Assembly: GCA_902801685.1 (NCBI GenBank)
Contig: CADCIZ010000008.1
Span: 1-39,137, forward strand
DNA: 39,137 nt
Direction: 5' to 3'
DNA from: an uncultured Erysipelotrichaceae bacterium
GTDB taxonomy: Bacteria; Bacillota_I; Bacilli_A; RF39; UBA660
In this document: piece by piece, positions 9,546 through 18,231 of the stretch
Position numbering within the stretch: position 1 is the first letter of the stretch
How the letters are laid out: each line of letters opens with the position of its first letter
Program-made: the position numbers and the translations under genes
Notes under the pieces: generated by a model
Told to the model about the DNA's origin: nothing
The model's database searches: none
Seen by the model: only the letters and a program-made list of their open reading frames with translations

Positions 9546-10979
9546 TTATTTAAATAACTGTTTAAAATATCTAATTAAATAATTAATCTTGCATCTATAA
9601 TTTATAAATACAATTGCTACAACAACTAACAAAACAGAATATCTTAATAAAAAATTATTATTGGATAATACAAATAAAATAGCAGTTACAACTAGAGATA
9701 TTGATAAAACAGTCAATAGTCTTAAATCATAAAAACTTCTTTTATCAACCTTTCTCATTCCTAAATAATGAAATATCATTAATAATAAATAGCTAACTAA
9801 CGTTGTATATGCAGCTGCAATATATCCAAATTTTTTTATAAATATGTAATTTAATAATATATTTAAAATAGCAGTTATAACCGAAAATAATGCTATTTGT
9901 TTGTTTTTTTCATGGTAGTATTCTATATCATAAAAGAAAATATACATAATCTCAAAAAATATACCTACAGTTATTGGAGCAATTATAATTGCCGATTTAT
10001 AATAATTTTGGGTTAGAAAAATTTTTATCATTTCTGGAGAAAAAGTAAACAAAGATATGCATAAGAGCCAAGCTCCAACCATCATTAATTTTGAATTAGT
10101 TTTAATTGCATCAATTTCATTTTTTTTAATTCTTCTATATACCCAAGGAGACCATGGCATAAATAATTGAATCAAAATTGTGTATAGAATATTTGAAATT
10201 GTATATGCCATACTGTATAATCCAGCTTCAGAACTTCCAACAATATTTTTAATCATTAACAGATCGCAACTTGCCAAAACAATTTGAGCTAACAAATGAG
10301 GAATCATTGGAATACATATTTTTAAAGATTTTTTTATATATGTAACTTTAACCTTAAACTTTCCTTTATATAAAATATATATACCACTACCAATACCAAA
10401 CAAAATGTTAAAAACTTCAATACCTATTATTCTTCCCATGTACTTATGTGACATAAGAAAATATGAAAAAACTAATGATAATACTTGAGCTACTGGTGAT
10501 GCAAGAAGATTATAAATAAATAGTATTTTATATTTATTCTTAAAATTACAATAATTTACCATTATAGTACAGCCATTAACTAAAATAATCAATGAAAACA
10601 TAAGTGTCATCATTTTAAAATCAAAACCAAGAACTGAATTAATATATTTATTAAATATTACGTATATAAAATATATAAAAAAGCAAAACACACTTGAAAA
10701 AATATAAATAGATGATAAAAAAACATAATCATCACCTTTTATATCCAAAATAACTTTATTTATTGATATATATACTGATAAAAGACAAATTAATGAAAGA
10801 ATTGCCTTTAAAGATATAAAACTTGTCGCAATACCTAAATCAGATACTGTAATAATTCTAGTTATTAAAATAGTTGTAACCAAAGAAACTATTATTGAAA
10901 TTATACTTGTTATAGAATTACTTAATATAGATTTTGTAGTATTCTTGCCATCTTCTTTCCTATTCATTTCTATCATCAT
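9546..10979 (-). CDS. Oligosaccharide flippase (Wzx/GacK-like, MOP superfamily)
   Basis: A 477-aa protein with about 12-14 hydrophobic segments, a basic N-terminus and the start pattern SNSITSIISIIVSLVTTILITRIITVSDLG characteristic of polysaccharide-synthesis flippases (short fragments of that run are diagnostic). MPWSPWVYRRIKK near the middle is also typical. It overlaps the DUF2304 gene by 20 bp; an alternative start is ATG 10965-10967. Its position after a GT2/DUF2304 pair matches GacK in the streptococcal group A carbohydrate cluster, which is thought to flip an undecaprenyl-phosphate-linked side-chain sugar. It could instead flip a whole lipid-linked oligosaccharide. Confidence 0.88.
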   Translation of the reverse strand: MMIEMNRKEDGKNTTKSILSNSITSIISIIVSLVTTILITRIITVSDLGIATSFISLKAILSLICLLSVYISINKVILDIKGDDYVFLSSIYIFSSVFCFFIYFIYVIFNKYINSVLGFDFKMMTLMFSLIILVNGCTIMVNYCNFKNKYKILFIYNLLASPVAQVLSLVFSYFLMSHKYMGRIIGIEVFNILFGIGSGIYILYKGKFKVKVTYIKKSLKICIPMIPHLLAQIVLASCDLLMIKNIVGSSEAGLYSMAYTISNILYTILIQLFMPWSPWVYRRIKKNEIDAIKTNSKLMMVGAWLLCISLFTFSPEMIKIFLTQNYYKSAIIIAPITVGIFFEIMYIFFYDIEYYHEKNKQIALFSVITAILNILLNYIFIKKFGYIAAAYTTLVSYLLLMIFHYLGMRKVDKRSFYDLRLLTVLSISLVVTAILFVLSNNNFLLRYSVLLVVVAIVFINYRCKINYLIRYFKQLFK

Positions 10980-11310
10980 CCATTTTATTTTTCAAAATTG
11001 ATATTTCTTGAATTAATAATCTAATTTTTTTATCTTGATTTGATACAATCATTGTCAAAACTATATTTATAACAATCAATAAAGCAATAATAATTGAAAT
11101 TACCATATTAGAACCAGTTTGAAATCCTAAACATCTTGTAATAAAGCTTAGAACCCCTGGAATAATTATGAGAATTTGCAATAAAAGAAATAATATAATC
11201 CAAACAATGGAATATTTGATATTAATTTTATTTTTTTTTAACAAAGCAAGAATTAATACAATAATAAATAGACTAAATATAATTGAAACAATTTTTAAAT
11301 TAAAACTCAT
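10960..11310 (-). CDS. DUF2304 small membrane protein (GacJ-like)
   Basis: A 116-aa protein with three hydrophobic segments (about residues 5-23, 32-52 and 69-90) and a charged, coiled C-terminal tail (NQDKKIRLLIQEISILKNK), matching DUF2304. Members lie next to polyprenyl-phosphate GT2 enzymes; in Streptococcus pyogenes the corresponding GacJ stimulates GacI. Here the start overlaps the GT2 stop by ATGA, so the two products are probably made in equal amounts and form a complex in the cytoplasmic membrane. Confidence 0.85.
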   Translation of the reverse strand: MSFNLKIVSIIFSLFIIVLILALLKKNKINIKYSIVWIILFLLLQILIIIPGVLSFITRCLGFQTGSNMVISIIIALLIVINIVLTMIVSNQDKKIRLLIQEISILKNKMDDDRNE

Positions 11311-12020
11311 TTCTTACCTCCAATACCCACAGTAAGTATTGATAATACCACATTAATCATATAATACACTTTCTTCCAAGTTTTAATACTCGATATTCCA
11401 TTTTCTCTTTCATTCATGCTTACTGGAACTTCCTTAACACACATTTTTTTCTTCAATACCTCAACAGTTGATACAGGTTCAGGATATTCAACTGGATAAT
11501 TAATGGCAAAATATTGAATTAATTTTTTATTAACGGCTCTAAATCCACTCGTGGTATCATAAATTTTTTTTCCTGTTACTATTTTCATAAATATTGAAAT
11601 TATATTTATTCCAAATCTTCTGGCTTTACTCGATTTAAATTTACTACTAGTTTTATCGATAAATCTAGAACCAATAACCATATCAGCATTTTCGTTTATA
11701 ATTGGCTCAATAAGTTTATTTGCATAATTAATATCGTGTTGTCCATCTCCATCAAATTGAATTGCAATATCGAAATCGTTTATTAATGCATATTTATACC
11801 CAGTCTGAACTGCACCACCTATTCCTAAATTATGCACTAAAGAAATATGAGGAATATCATTTTCCTCGCATATTTCTTTAGTTTTATCTGATGAACCGTC
11901 ATCAATTACGATTACATCAAAATTACTTTTATATTTTTTATTATAATTCATTATTTTATTATAATTATCTAAAACATTATCTTCTTCATTAAAAGAAGGA
12001 ATAATTAACAATACTTTCAT
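11307..12020 (-). CDS. Polyprenyl-phosphate glycosyltransferase, DPM1-like GT2 (GacI-like)
   Basis: A short, 237-aa GT2 starting KVLLIIPSFNEEDNVLDNY, with IDDGSSDKT, HNLGIGGAVQTGYKYA, the DxD in IQFDGDGQHD, and GSRF, all typical of DPM1/GtrB-like enzymes that load a sugar onto undecaprenyl phosphate. The C-terminal end (YYMINVVLSILTVGI) is hydrophobic. Together with DUF2304, the flippase and the GT-C gene on the other side of the promoter, it forms a GacIJKL-like extracytoplasmic decoration module. The sugar is GlcNAc in the streptococcal system; here it is unknown. Confidence 0.9.
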   Translation of the reverse strand: MKVLLIIPSFNEEDNVLDNYNKIMNYNKKYKSNFDVIVIDDGSSDKTKEICEENDIPHISLVHNLGIGGAVQTGYKYALINDFDIAIQFDGDGQHDINYANKLIEPIINENADMVIGSRFIDKTSSKFKSSKARRFGINIISIFMKIVTGKKIYDTTSGFRAVNKKLIQYFAINYPVEYPEPVSTVEVLKKKMCVKEVPVSMNERENGISSIKTWKKVYYMINVVLSILTVGIGGKK

Positions 12021-12048
12021 TTTGTTACACCTCTATCACACTACATCT

Positions 12049-12078
12049 ATTATAACACTATCTATCTTTTATAGTCAA
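12049..12078 (-). promoter_or_regulatory. Promoter of the GacI-like block
   Basis: Minus-strand -35 TTGACT (12073-12078), 18-bp spacer and -10 TATAAT (12049-12054) preceded by TGT, an extended -10. It lies about 30 bp before the GT2 start at 12020 and divides the locus into two transcripts, although no strong terminator was found just upstream. Confidence 0.8.
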
Positions 12079-12125
12079 TTAATAAAAGTGTTATTAAAAA
12101 AACAATATTTCTTTATAAGCCAAAA

Positions 12126-13979
12126 TCAAATACAGTAATGTAGAATCACAGTTTCATAAAACGACATCATAAATGCAATAATCAAGCAAAATAATATAAA
12201 TGTATTATACTTATAATCGCTTATACTTGTTCTTATCCGATTTATTTGACAAAATATAATAAATGGAAATAAAAGTGGGATAAAATATCTGTTTTGAACT
12301 CCATTTATTCCTGTATCCCCAACTGGAGTAAATGATAAATACAATGCAGTCCATATTAAAAAAATTGTAAATAAAATTATTAGTATACATGCAATTCTTT
12401 TTCTAAAATTCATTTGATTAGGATAATTATCTGTAATTGAGGCAAATAGTAAAACGCAAAGTAGTAAAAAGTAAATATTTTCTTTTATAAGTCCAATATA
12501 GGAAAAATATCCTAATGTATAATGACCTATAAATTTATAGAAAAATCTATCAAATGCGGTATCTTTCAAAACCATAATATACCCATCCGGATGTTTAATA
12601 ACATTTTTAAATTGTTCAGCGATATTTGTATCTCCACCTCTCGAATCACCTATATTAGTTGAAACTATATCTGTTGGTAAAGCAAAGGTTGATAAGACAA
12701 GAATGAATATTAATAAAATAATTCCCTTAATCCAAAATTCTTGTTTTTTGTTTTTAAACTTAGAAGACGGAATAAATAGAAATAATAATATTATTGGAAT
12801 ATAAACAGCTTTTGTAAAACAAGCAAATAATATTCCGAAAAGAAATACAGAAATATTTTTGAAATTAATTTTGTATTTATCATCACAAAACCAATTCAAA
12901 ATCGATACTACCCCTAATGTTATTCCCGATATAACCGCAGGATCATATGAATATTGGCAAGCAAGAAATAAAGAAGTTGGCAAAAGCCCTATAACAGTTA
13001 TAATCCGCTTCCCATACTTAGATATTTTGATTGCATATGCCATTAAAACCAGATAAAATAATAAATTCATAAACTTTCCAACTTTAAATGATATATAAAA
13101 TGGGAGTTTACATAATTTGCACAAATGATATCCCATTGCGGAAGGAATATATGCAACCTTGTCGTAATGAATTAATCTGCTCGATTGAGTACTATATGTT
13201 GTTTCAATATCTTTGCTCAGATACGACATTTGATTTTCCTGCTCTTCTATCGATGAAATACTCCATCTTCCTACAGATTTATCATCAATCATAGAGTATT
13301 CACCTATATTCCAGGTAAAACTATTCCCAAAAAGTTCATAACTATTTTTAAAATGTATTTGGTCATCCCACGAATAAAATGTTGAAGAAGGTTGAGCAAT
13401 GATAAATGCCCCGCCCATAATTAATCCAACTATAAAAAAATATTTATATAAAACACTGTTATTCTTTTTAGATTTATAATAATATATAATCAATGACAAT
13501 AATATTTCAAAAGAGAAAATAAATAATATTCTAAAATAACTAATTTTTAAACTATTATCAACATAAATTTTTTCAATTGATAATTTTGAATTTTCGTCAA
13601 TCATAATATTAAACTTATTTACAGGAGATTTTATATTTAAAACCTGTAAATTAACTTCATTATCAAAAATATCAATTGCATTCTTTTTTATTTTTTTATT
13701 ATAATAATTTCTAGAAACATATTCAAAATTAGCCTTAACATCTTCAAAACACTTATACTTAATCTTTAATTTATTTACATATATACCGTGAAAATTAAAG
13801 GAAATAATCTTCTTATCATTTGATATTGTTTCATCATATTTATCAACATAATTCATTCCCTTTGATCTACTATTTAAGGTTAATATTTTAAAATTGAATA
13901 CAAAAATTTCAATAACAAAACTAAAAATAATTAATAAAAGTATTAAAACAGTAATTTTTGTTTTATTATTATATTTCAT
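12126..13979 (-). CDS. GT-C fold membrane glycosyltransferase, DUF2142 (GacL-like)
   Basis: A 617-aa protein with an N-terminal membrane anchor (residues ~8-30), an extracytoplasmic beta-rich segment to ~145, then about ten membrane spans. The first outer loop has PSSTFYSWDDQIHFKNSYE, the acidic motif expected of GT-C catalytic sites and of DUF2142. Late in the protein GVQNRYFIPLLFPF matches the other DUF2142 signature. Such enzymes take a sugar from polyprenyl phosphate outside the membrane and attach it to a polymer, as GacL does in group A Streptococcus. The start has AAAGGAGG upstream and overlaps the 198-aa gene by 11 bp. Confidence 0.82.
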   Translation of the reverse strand: MKYNNKTKITVLILLLIIFSFVIEIFVFNFKILTLNSRSKGMNYVDKYDETISNDKKIISFNFHGIYVNKLKIKYKCFEDVKANFEYVSRNYYNKKIKKNAIDIFDNEVNLQVLNIKSPVNKFNIMIDENSKLSIEKIYVDNSLKISYFRILFIFSFEILLSLIIYYYKSKKNNSVLYKYFFIVGLIMGGAFIIAQPSSTFYSWDDQIHFKNSYELFGNSFTWNIGEYSMIDDKSVGRWSISSIEEQENQMSYLSKDIETTYSTQSSRLIHYDKVAYIPSAMGYHLCKLCKLPFYISFKVGKFMNLLFYLVLMAYAIKISKYGKRIITVIGLLPTSLFLACQYSYDPAVISGITLGVVSILNWFCDDKYKINFKNISVFLFGILFACFTKAVYIPIILLFLFIPSSKFKNKKQEFWIKGIILLIFILVLSTFALPTDIVSTNIGDSRGGDTNIAEQFKNVIKHPDGYIMVLKDTAFDRFFYKFIGHYTLGYFSYIGLIKENIYFLLLCVLLFASITDNYPNQMNFRKRIACILIILFTIFLIWTALYLSFTPVGDTGINGVQNRYFIPLLFPFIIFCQINRIRTSISDYKYNTFILFCLIIAFMMSFYETVILHYCI

Positions 13980-14556
13980 TATTATCCTCCTTTGCTAAAG
14001 GTAATAGCAAAAATGCAATTGCACTAATCATAGCAATATACCAGTAATAACTATTATTCGGTTCTAGGCCTTCAATAGAAACTTTTAGTGTTTTATTGAT
14101 ATCATAATCTAAACTATTATCTTTGTTTATTGGATTTCCAATCATACCGTTTAATTGAGAACATTTTGAAAAATCTATTTCTATTTTAAAAGTCAAATCT
14201 TTTAATTTTGTTTTTTTATTAAAGGCTAAATATAAAATATTTGACTTATAATTCTCAACGTATTGAGAAAAGTAATTAACACCTTTTTCATCATTTATAT
14301 CAACCTGAAAATTACAGTTTAATAAAGAGTCATCCTCGAAAAAAATATATAATCCATTTATATTAGTCACACTTGGGTGAATATATTGAATAATTTTTAA
14401 GGGTAATTTTTCAATATGAGTTTCTTTAGTTGTATCATACATATATGTCACAGATTTTTTTTGGGGTTTAAAAAAAATCACAGCAAAAAGAATTATAAGA
14501 GCGAAAAACAACAAACAATAACAAAACAATAATTTATAATTAACTTTTTTTTTCAT
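13969..14556 (-). CDS. Two-span membrane protein of unknown function, partner of the GT-C enzyme
   Basis: I do not recognise a named family. The protein (195 aa from ATG 14554-14556, chosen because AAAGGTG precedes it; GTG 14565 is the longer option) has one N-terminal span (YKLLFCYCLLFFALIILFAV), about 125 extracytoplasmic residues of beta-rich character, and a C-terminal span (YWYIAMISAIAFLLLPL). This is the same layout as the N-terminal part of the neighbouring GT-C protein, which suggests a split or duplicated accessory domain. It overlaps both neighbours, so translation is coupled. Possible role: acceptor-binding or structural subunit of the outer-face glycosyltransferase. Confidence 0.7.
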   Translation of the reverse strand: MKKKVNYKLLFCYCLLFFALIILFAVIFFKPQKKSVTYMYDTTKETHIEKLPLKIIQYIHPSVTNINGLYIFFEDDSLLNCNFQVDINDEKGVNYFSQYVENYKSNILYLAFNKKTKLKDLTFKIEIDFSKCSQLNGMIGNPINKDNSLDYDINKTLKVSIEGLEPNNSYYWYIAMISAIAFLLLPLAKEDNNEI

Positions 14557-16720
14557 AACTTTCACCTTTATCTAATCGAAATGCATATTTTTTACTCAAA
14601 TTAGCATTATAAAATCTATCATGTAGTATAATATCTCCCCATTTATCACACATGTAATCGATTTCTCCTTTGAATCTTCCATATTGGGAATCACTCATAT
14701 CATCTCCCCTGCTTAATGATTCATAATGAAATAGTTTAACTTGTGGTAAAACAACATTGTAATAACCACTCTTAAGCGATTTTAAACAAAAATCCACATC
14801 ATTATATGCAACCTTAATATTTTCATCCAGGCCTTTTAATTCATCGTATTTTGATTTTTTTATCATAAGGCATGCCGCTGTAACGCATGACCAATCGTAA
14901 ACGCCAACTAATCTACCGAAATACCCTGGAACATTTTCTCCAGACTGCACATATGCATGCATCGCAACACCACCTACTCCAGTAACTACACCAGAATGTT
15001 GTATAGTTCTATTAGGATAAAGTAGTTTAGCTCCAACACACCCTATGTGTTTTTGTGATGCATAACCTACCATAGTTTTTAGCCAATCACTAGTTATTAC
15101 CTCGGTATCGTTGTTCAAAAGGACAATATATTCTCCGTTTGATTTTGACAATGCAAAGTTATTAATATATGAATAATTAAATTCACATTCTAATCTGTAA
15201 TAATTAAAACTATTAAAACTACTTTTATACGTTTTTAATAATTCAAATGTATCATCTTCTACACTATTATTATCAATAACAATTATTTCATAATTATTAT
15301 AATCAGTTTTCTTATATATAGAATCAATACATTTTTTTAGAATATCACTTTTATCTTTTGTAGGAATAATTATTGAAACTTTTGGTTCGCTATCTAATTT
15401 GTAATTAATTTGATACATCTGTATATTATTGATTATTTCGACATCAACTGAAATTTTATTTCGTTTAAAATAATCTACTAAAGCTTTTTTTCCATTATCA
15501 ATAACATAACTTTTATTACTGTTTTTAGAAGATGTAGAAGTATCAGTCATCCTCCAATGATAAAGAATTTTACTAACATGTCCAATATTTTTAGTCTTAT
15601 CAACTATACGTAGAAATAAATCATAATCTTGAGCACCATCAAATTCACTTCTAAATCCGCCAATTTTATCTATTATACTTTTTCTAACCATTGTAAAATG
15701 ACATATGTAGTTTACCGATAATAATGTATCTAAAGAAAAATCAGGTTTGAAATGTGGCATACATCTATTACCTTTATAGTCTAATTTATCTTCGTCGGAA
15801 TAAATCATATCTAATTTTTTATTATTGTTCAATTCTTTTACCATATAATATAACGCATTGACATCTAATACGTCATCATTATCAAGAAGAGCAATATATT
15901 CTCCTTGTGCAAGAGATAAAGCACTATTACTTGCTTCAGATATATGTCCATTTTCACTTCTATATATAATTTCTATCTTATCATTTTTCTCATATTCTTT
16001 TAATGTATCAATAGTCTCTTTTAATGTTGAGTTATCATCTGCAATACAAATTTCAAAATTTGTATAGCTTTGCGCTAATACACTATCTATACATTCACTT
16101 AATAATTTTCTTGATACATTATAAGTTGGAATAATTACCGATATTAGTGGTTGATAAGATAACTTTTCAATTTTTTCTTTTTCTTGTTCATCTAACCATT
16201 TTCTATAATCATTATCAACTAATGGATTATATAATAATTCATCAATATTTTTATTACTCATATTATTTGAAAATGAGCGTAAATACTGTTTAATCATTCT
16301 AGGTGGTACAAGCAAATGATGCCTTTTCCACATTAATTTAATTGTCTTTATAATTATTTTTGGTAGCCTAACCATTTTTGTTAAAAAAACAAATATTTTT
16401 TTCCAAAATATATTTATAAATCTACTTAGTTTATTAGTTTTGAAGTTTGCAACTTCAACATTATTGTATAATAACTTAATATTCTTACTACTGTTTGGTA
16501 CTTTAGCTATATATGAAAACATATCCTGATTTTGTTTTAATATTCGATTATATACATATTCTTTATCTAACTTATAATTAGTTCTAAAATATATTTTCTC
16601 TCCGTCAATAATTAACTCAAAATTCCCTTTTTTAAATTCTTTTCCCTCAAAATAAAGAAATACGTTATTGATACCTTTTAGGTATATTTTATTAATTAAA
16701 ACAGAATCATTATTTTGCAT
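14540..16720 (-). CDS. Two-domain glycosyltransferase family 2 (rhamnosyltransferase-like)
   Basis: A 726-aa protein. The first ~150 residues are a beta-rich then basic segment including RHHLLVPPRM. GT2 domain 1 (~190-420) has ISVIIPTYNVSRKLL, ADDNST and LLDNDD. GT2 domain 2 (~450-690) has VSIIIPTKDKSDILKKCI, IDNNS, LLNNDTEV, QHSGVV and the late YNDVDFCLKSL, typical of WbbL/RgpB-type rhamnosyltransferases. Start ATG 16718-16720 follows a strong AGGAGG and a 1-bp gap from the ABC permease stop; the in-frame upstream extension to 16774 lies within that gene and is rejected. Adjacent to the ABC exporter, so probably elongates the main chain that is exported. Paralogous to the cut gene at 1-976. 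Confidence 0.92.
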   Translation of the reverse strand: MQNNDSVLINKIYLKGINNVFLYFEGKEFKKGNFELIIDGEKIYFRTNYKLDKEYVYNRILKQNQDMFSYIAKVPNSSKNIKLLYNNVEVANFKTNKLSRFINIFWKKIFVFLTKMVRLPKIIIKTIKLMWKRHHLLVPPRMIKQYLRSFSNNMSNKNIDELLYNPLVDNDYRKWLDEQEKEKIEKLSYQPLISVIIPTYNVSRKLLSECIDSVLAQSYTNFEICIADDNSTLKETIDTLKEYEKNDKIEIIYRSENGHISEASNSALSLAQGEYIALLDNDDVLDVNALYYMVKELNNNKKLDMIYSDEDKLDYKGNRCMPHFKPDFSLDTLLSVNYICHFTMVRKSIIDKIGGFRSEFDGAQDYDLFLRIVDKTKNIGHVSKILYHWRMTDTSTSSKNSNKSYVIDNGKKALVDYFKRNKISVDVEIINNIQMYQINYKLDSEPKVSIIIPTKDKSDILKKCIDSIYKKTDYNNYEIIVIDNNSVEDDTFELLKTYKSSFNSFNYYRLECEFNYSYINNFALSKSNGEYIVLLNNDTEVITSDWLKTMVGYASQKHIGCVGAKLLYPNRTIQHSGVVTGVGGVAMHAYVQSGENVPGYFGRLVGVYDWSCVTAACLMIKKSKYDELKGLDENIKVAYNDVDFCLKSLKSGYYNVVLPQVKLFHYESLSRGDDMSDSQYGRFKGEIDYMCDKWGDIILHDRFYNANLSKKYAFRLDKGESYEKKS

Positions 16721-16721
16721 G

Positions 16722-17495
16722 CTAAACCTCCTCTGCAAAACCTTTTTGTAATTTTTCAAATATTGAATAGCCAATTATAAATACTAATATTGCAAATAGC
16801 AATACAATTCCAAGGCCAATCATACTTGGATTTCTATGATATAAAAATATATCACGATAAGCATATATCAAATGTGCCATAGGATTAATCTTCAAAATCC
16901 ATGATAAATTATCTGGAAATATATCTGGAGAATAAAGTATTGGAGTAACATAAAAAGCCATAGCTAATACAAATGTTATTATATGTTCGATATCTCTCAT
17001 ATACATTTCTACTGAACTTAATATAAAAGTAATCCCGAGTAATAATATGTACTGTATTAGTGCAATTACAGGTAGCCATATCAAGTGATAACTAACGCCA
17101 ACACCACCAAACACACAGAATAAAAGTACAATAATACAACTAATTCCGAAATTAACAAGTGCACTTGTAACAGCAGATATTGGAAGTAATATTCTTGGAA
17201 AATATACTTTTTTTATAATATCTGCATTACTTAATATGGAAACTATCCCTGTATTGATTGCGCTTGTAAAAAATGTCCATGGAATCATACCAGTAATCAG
17301 ATAAATAAGATAATTTTCTACTTTCATTCGCATAATATATGGAAATACTATTGCATAAACTAATACTGATAATAATGGATTAATAAATGACCATAAAATA
17401 CCTAAAAATGATCCCTTATATTTTCCTCTTATATCTTTTTTTACATTGGATTTAAGAAATTCAAAATAATTTTTTATATCACTTACTAAACTCAT
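16722..17495 (-). CDS. ABC-2 type polysaccharide exporter, permease subunit (RgpC/TagG/Wzm-like)
   Basis: A 257-aa membrane protein with six predicted spans. Conserved features are DIRGKYKGSFLGILWSFINP, VLVYAIVFPYIMRM, LITGMIPWTFF, and the late PDNLSWILKINPM followed by YR. It forms the channel that moves a finished lipid-linked glycan to the outer face. The ATG at 17493-17495 is preferred over GTG 17504 because GGAG lies 8 bases upstream; it overlaps the ATPase stop as TAATG. Confidence 0.95.
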   Translation of the reverse strand: MSLVSDIKNYFEFLKSNVKKDIRGKYKGSFLGILWSFINPLLSVLVYAIVFPYIMRMKVENYLIYLITGMIPWTFFTSAINTGIVSILSNADIIKKVYFPRILLPISAVTSALVNFGISCIIVLLFCVFGGVGVSYHLIWLPVIALIQYILLLGITFILSSVEMYMRDIEHIITFVLAMAFYVTPILYSPDIFPDNLSWILKINPMAHLIYAYRDIFLYHRNPSMIGLGIVLLFAILVFIIGYSIFEKLQKGFAEEV

Positions 17496-18229
17496 TATTT
17501 GCACTCCTTTAAATATGCATCAACTATTTCACTACAATTACCATCCATTTTAACCTCGCCATTATTAATCCAAATTGCTCTATTACATAATTTTTTAATA
17601 GAATTTAAATTATGTGTAACAATTACAATTGTTTTATCACTATCTCTTAGTTCTTCCAGCTTACTAAAACATTTATCTTGGAAATGTTGATCTCCTACTG
17701 CAAGTATTTCATCAATAAGTAAAATATCGGCATCTACATTTATCGCTACAGAAAAAGCAAGTCTCATATACATCCCTGATGAATATGTTCTAACAGGATT
17801 ATCAATAAATTCGCGAAGTTCAGAAAAATCAATAATCTCATCTAATCTAGCATCAATATCTTTTTTAGATAAACCAAATATCGATGCATTAAAATAAATG
17901 TTTTCTCTCCCTGAAAAATCAGGATGAAATCCAGCACCTAATTCTAGCAATGATGTTAATTTGCCACTAGTTTTAACAGTTCCTTTAGTAGGATATATTA
18001 TTTTGGTCATCAATTTTAATAAAGTAGACTTTCCACTTCCATTTACACCAACTAATGCTACAGTTTCACCTTTTTTTATATCTAAATTAATATTTTTTAA
18101 AACTACTCTTGTTTCTTTATCACTGCGATTCCAAAACATTATTTTCTCTTTTAATGTATTAGCTTTATCATAAAAAACATTAAATTTTTTTGTCATATTT
18201 TTTACTTCAATTGCATTTTCCTTTTTCAA
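17495..18229 (-). CDS. Polysaccharide ABC exporter, ATP-binding subunit (RgpD/TagH/Wzt-like)
   Basis: A 244-aa ATPase with Walker A GVNGSGKST, signature YSSGMYMRLAFS and Walker B ILLIDEILAVGD, followed by the switch histidine in VIVTHNLNSI. EVKNMTKKFNVFYDKANTLKEK at the start marks the polysaccharide/teichoic acid export subfamily. There is no long C-terminal carbohydrate-binding domain of the Wzt O8/O9a type, so substrate recognition probably does not depend on a capping modification. The start codon is TTG with AGGTGA upstream. Confidence 0.96.
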   Translation of the reverse strand: MKKENAIEVKNMTKKFNVFYDKANTLKEKIMFWNRSDKETRVVLKNINLDIKKGETVALVGVNGSGKSTLLKLMTKIIYPTKGTVKTSGKLTSLLELGAGFHPDFSGRENIYFNASIFGLSKKDIDARLDEIIDFSELREFIDNPVRTYSSGMYMRLAFSVAINVDADILLIDEILAVGDQHFQDKCFSKLEELRDSDKTIVIVTHNLNSIKKLCNRAIWINNGEVKMDGNCSEIVDAYLKECK

Positions 18230-18231
18230 TT

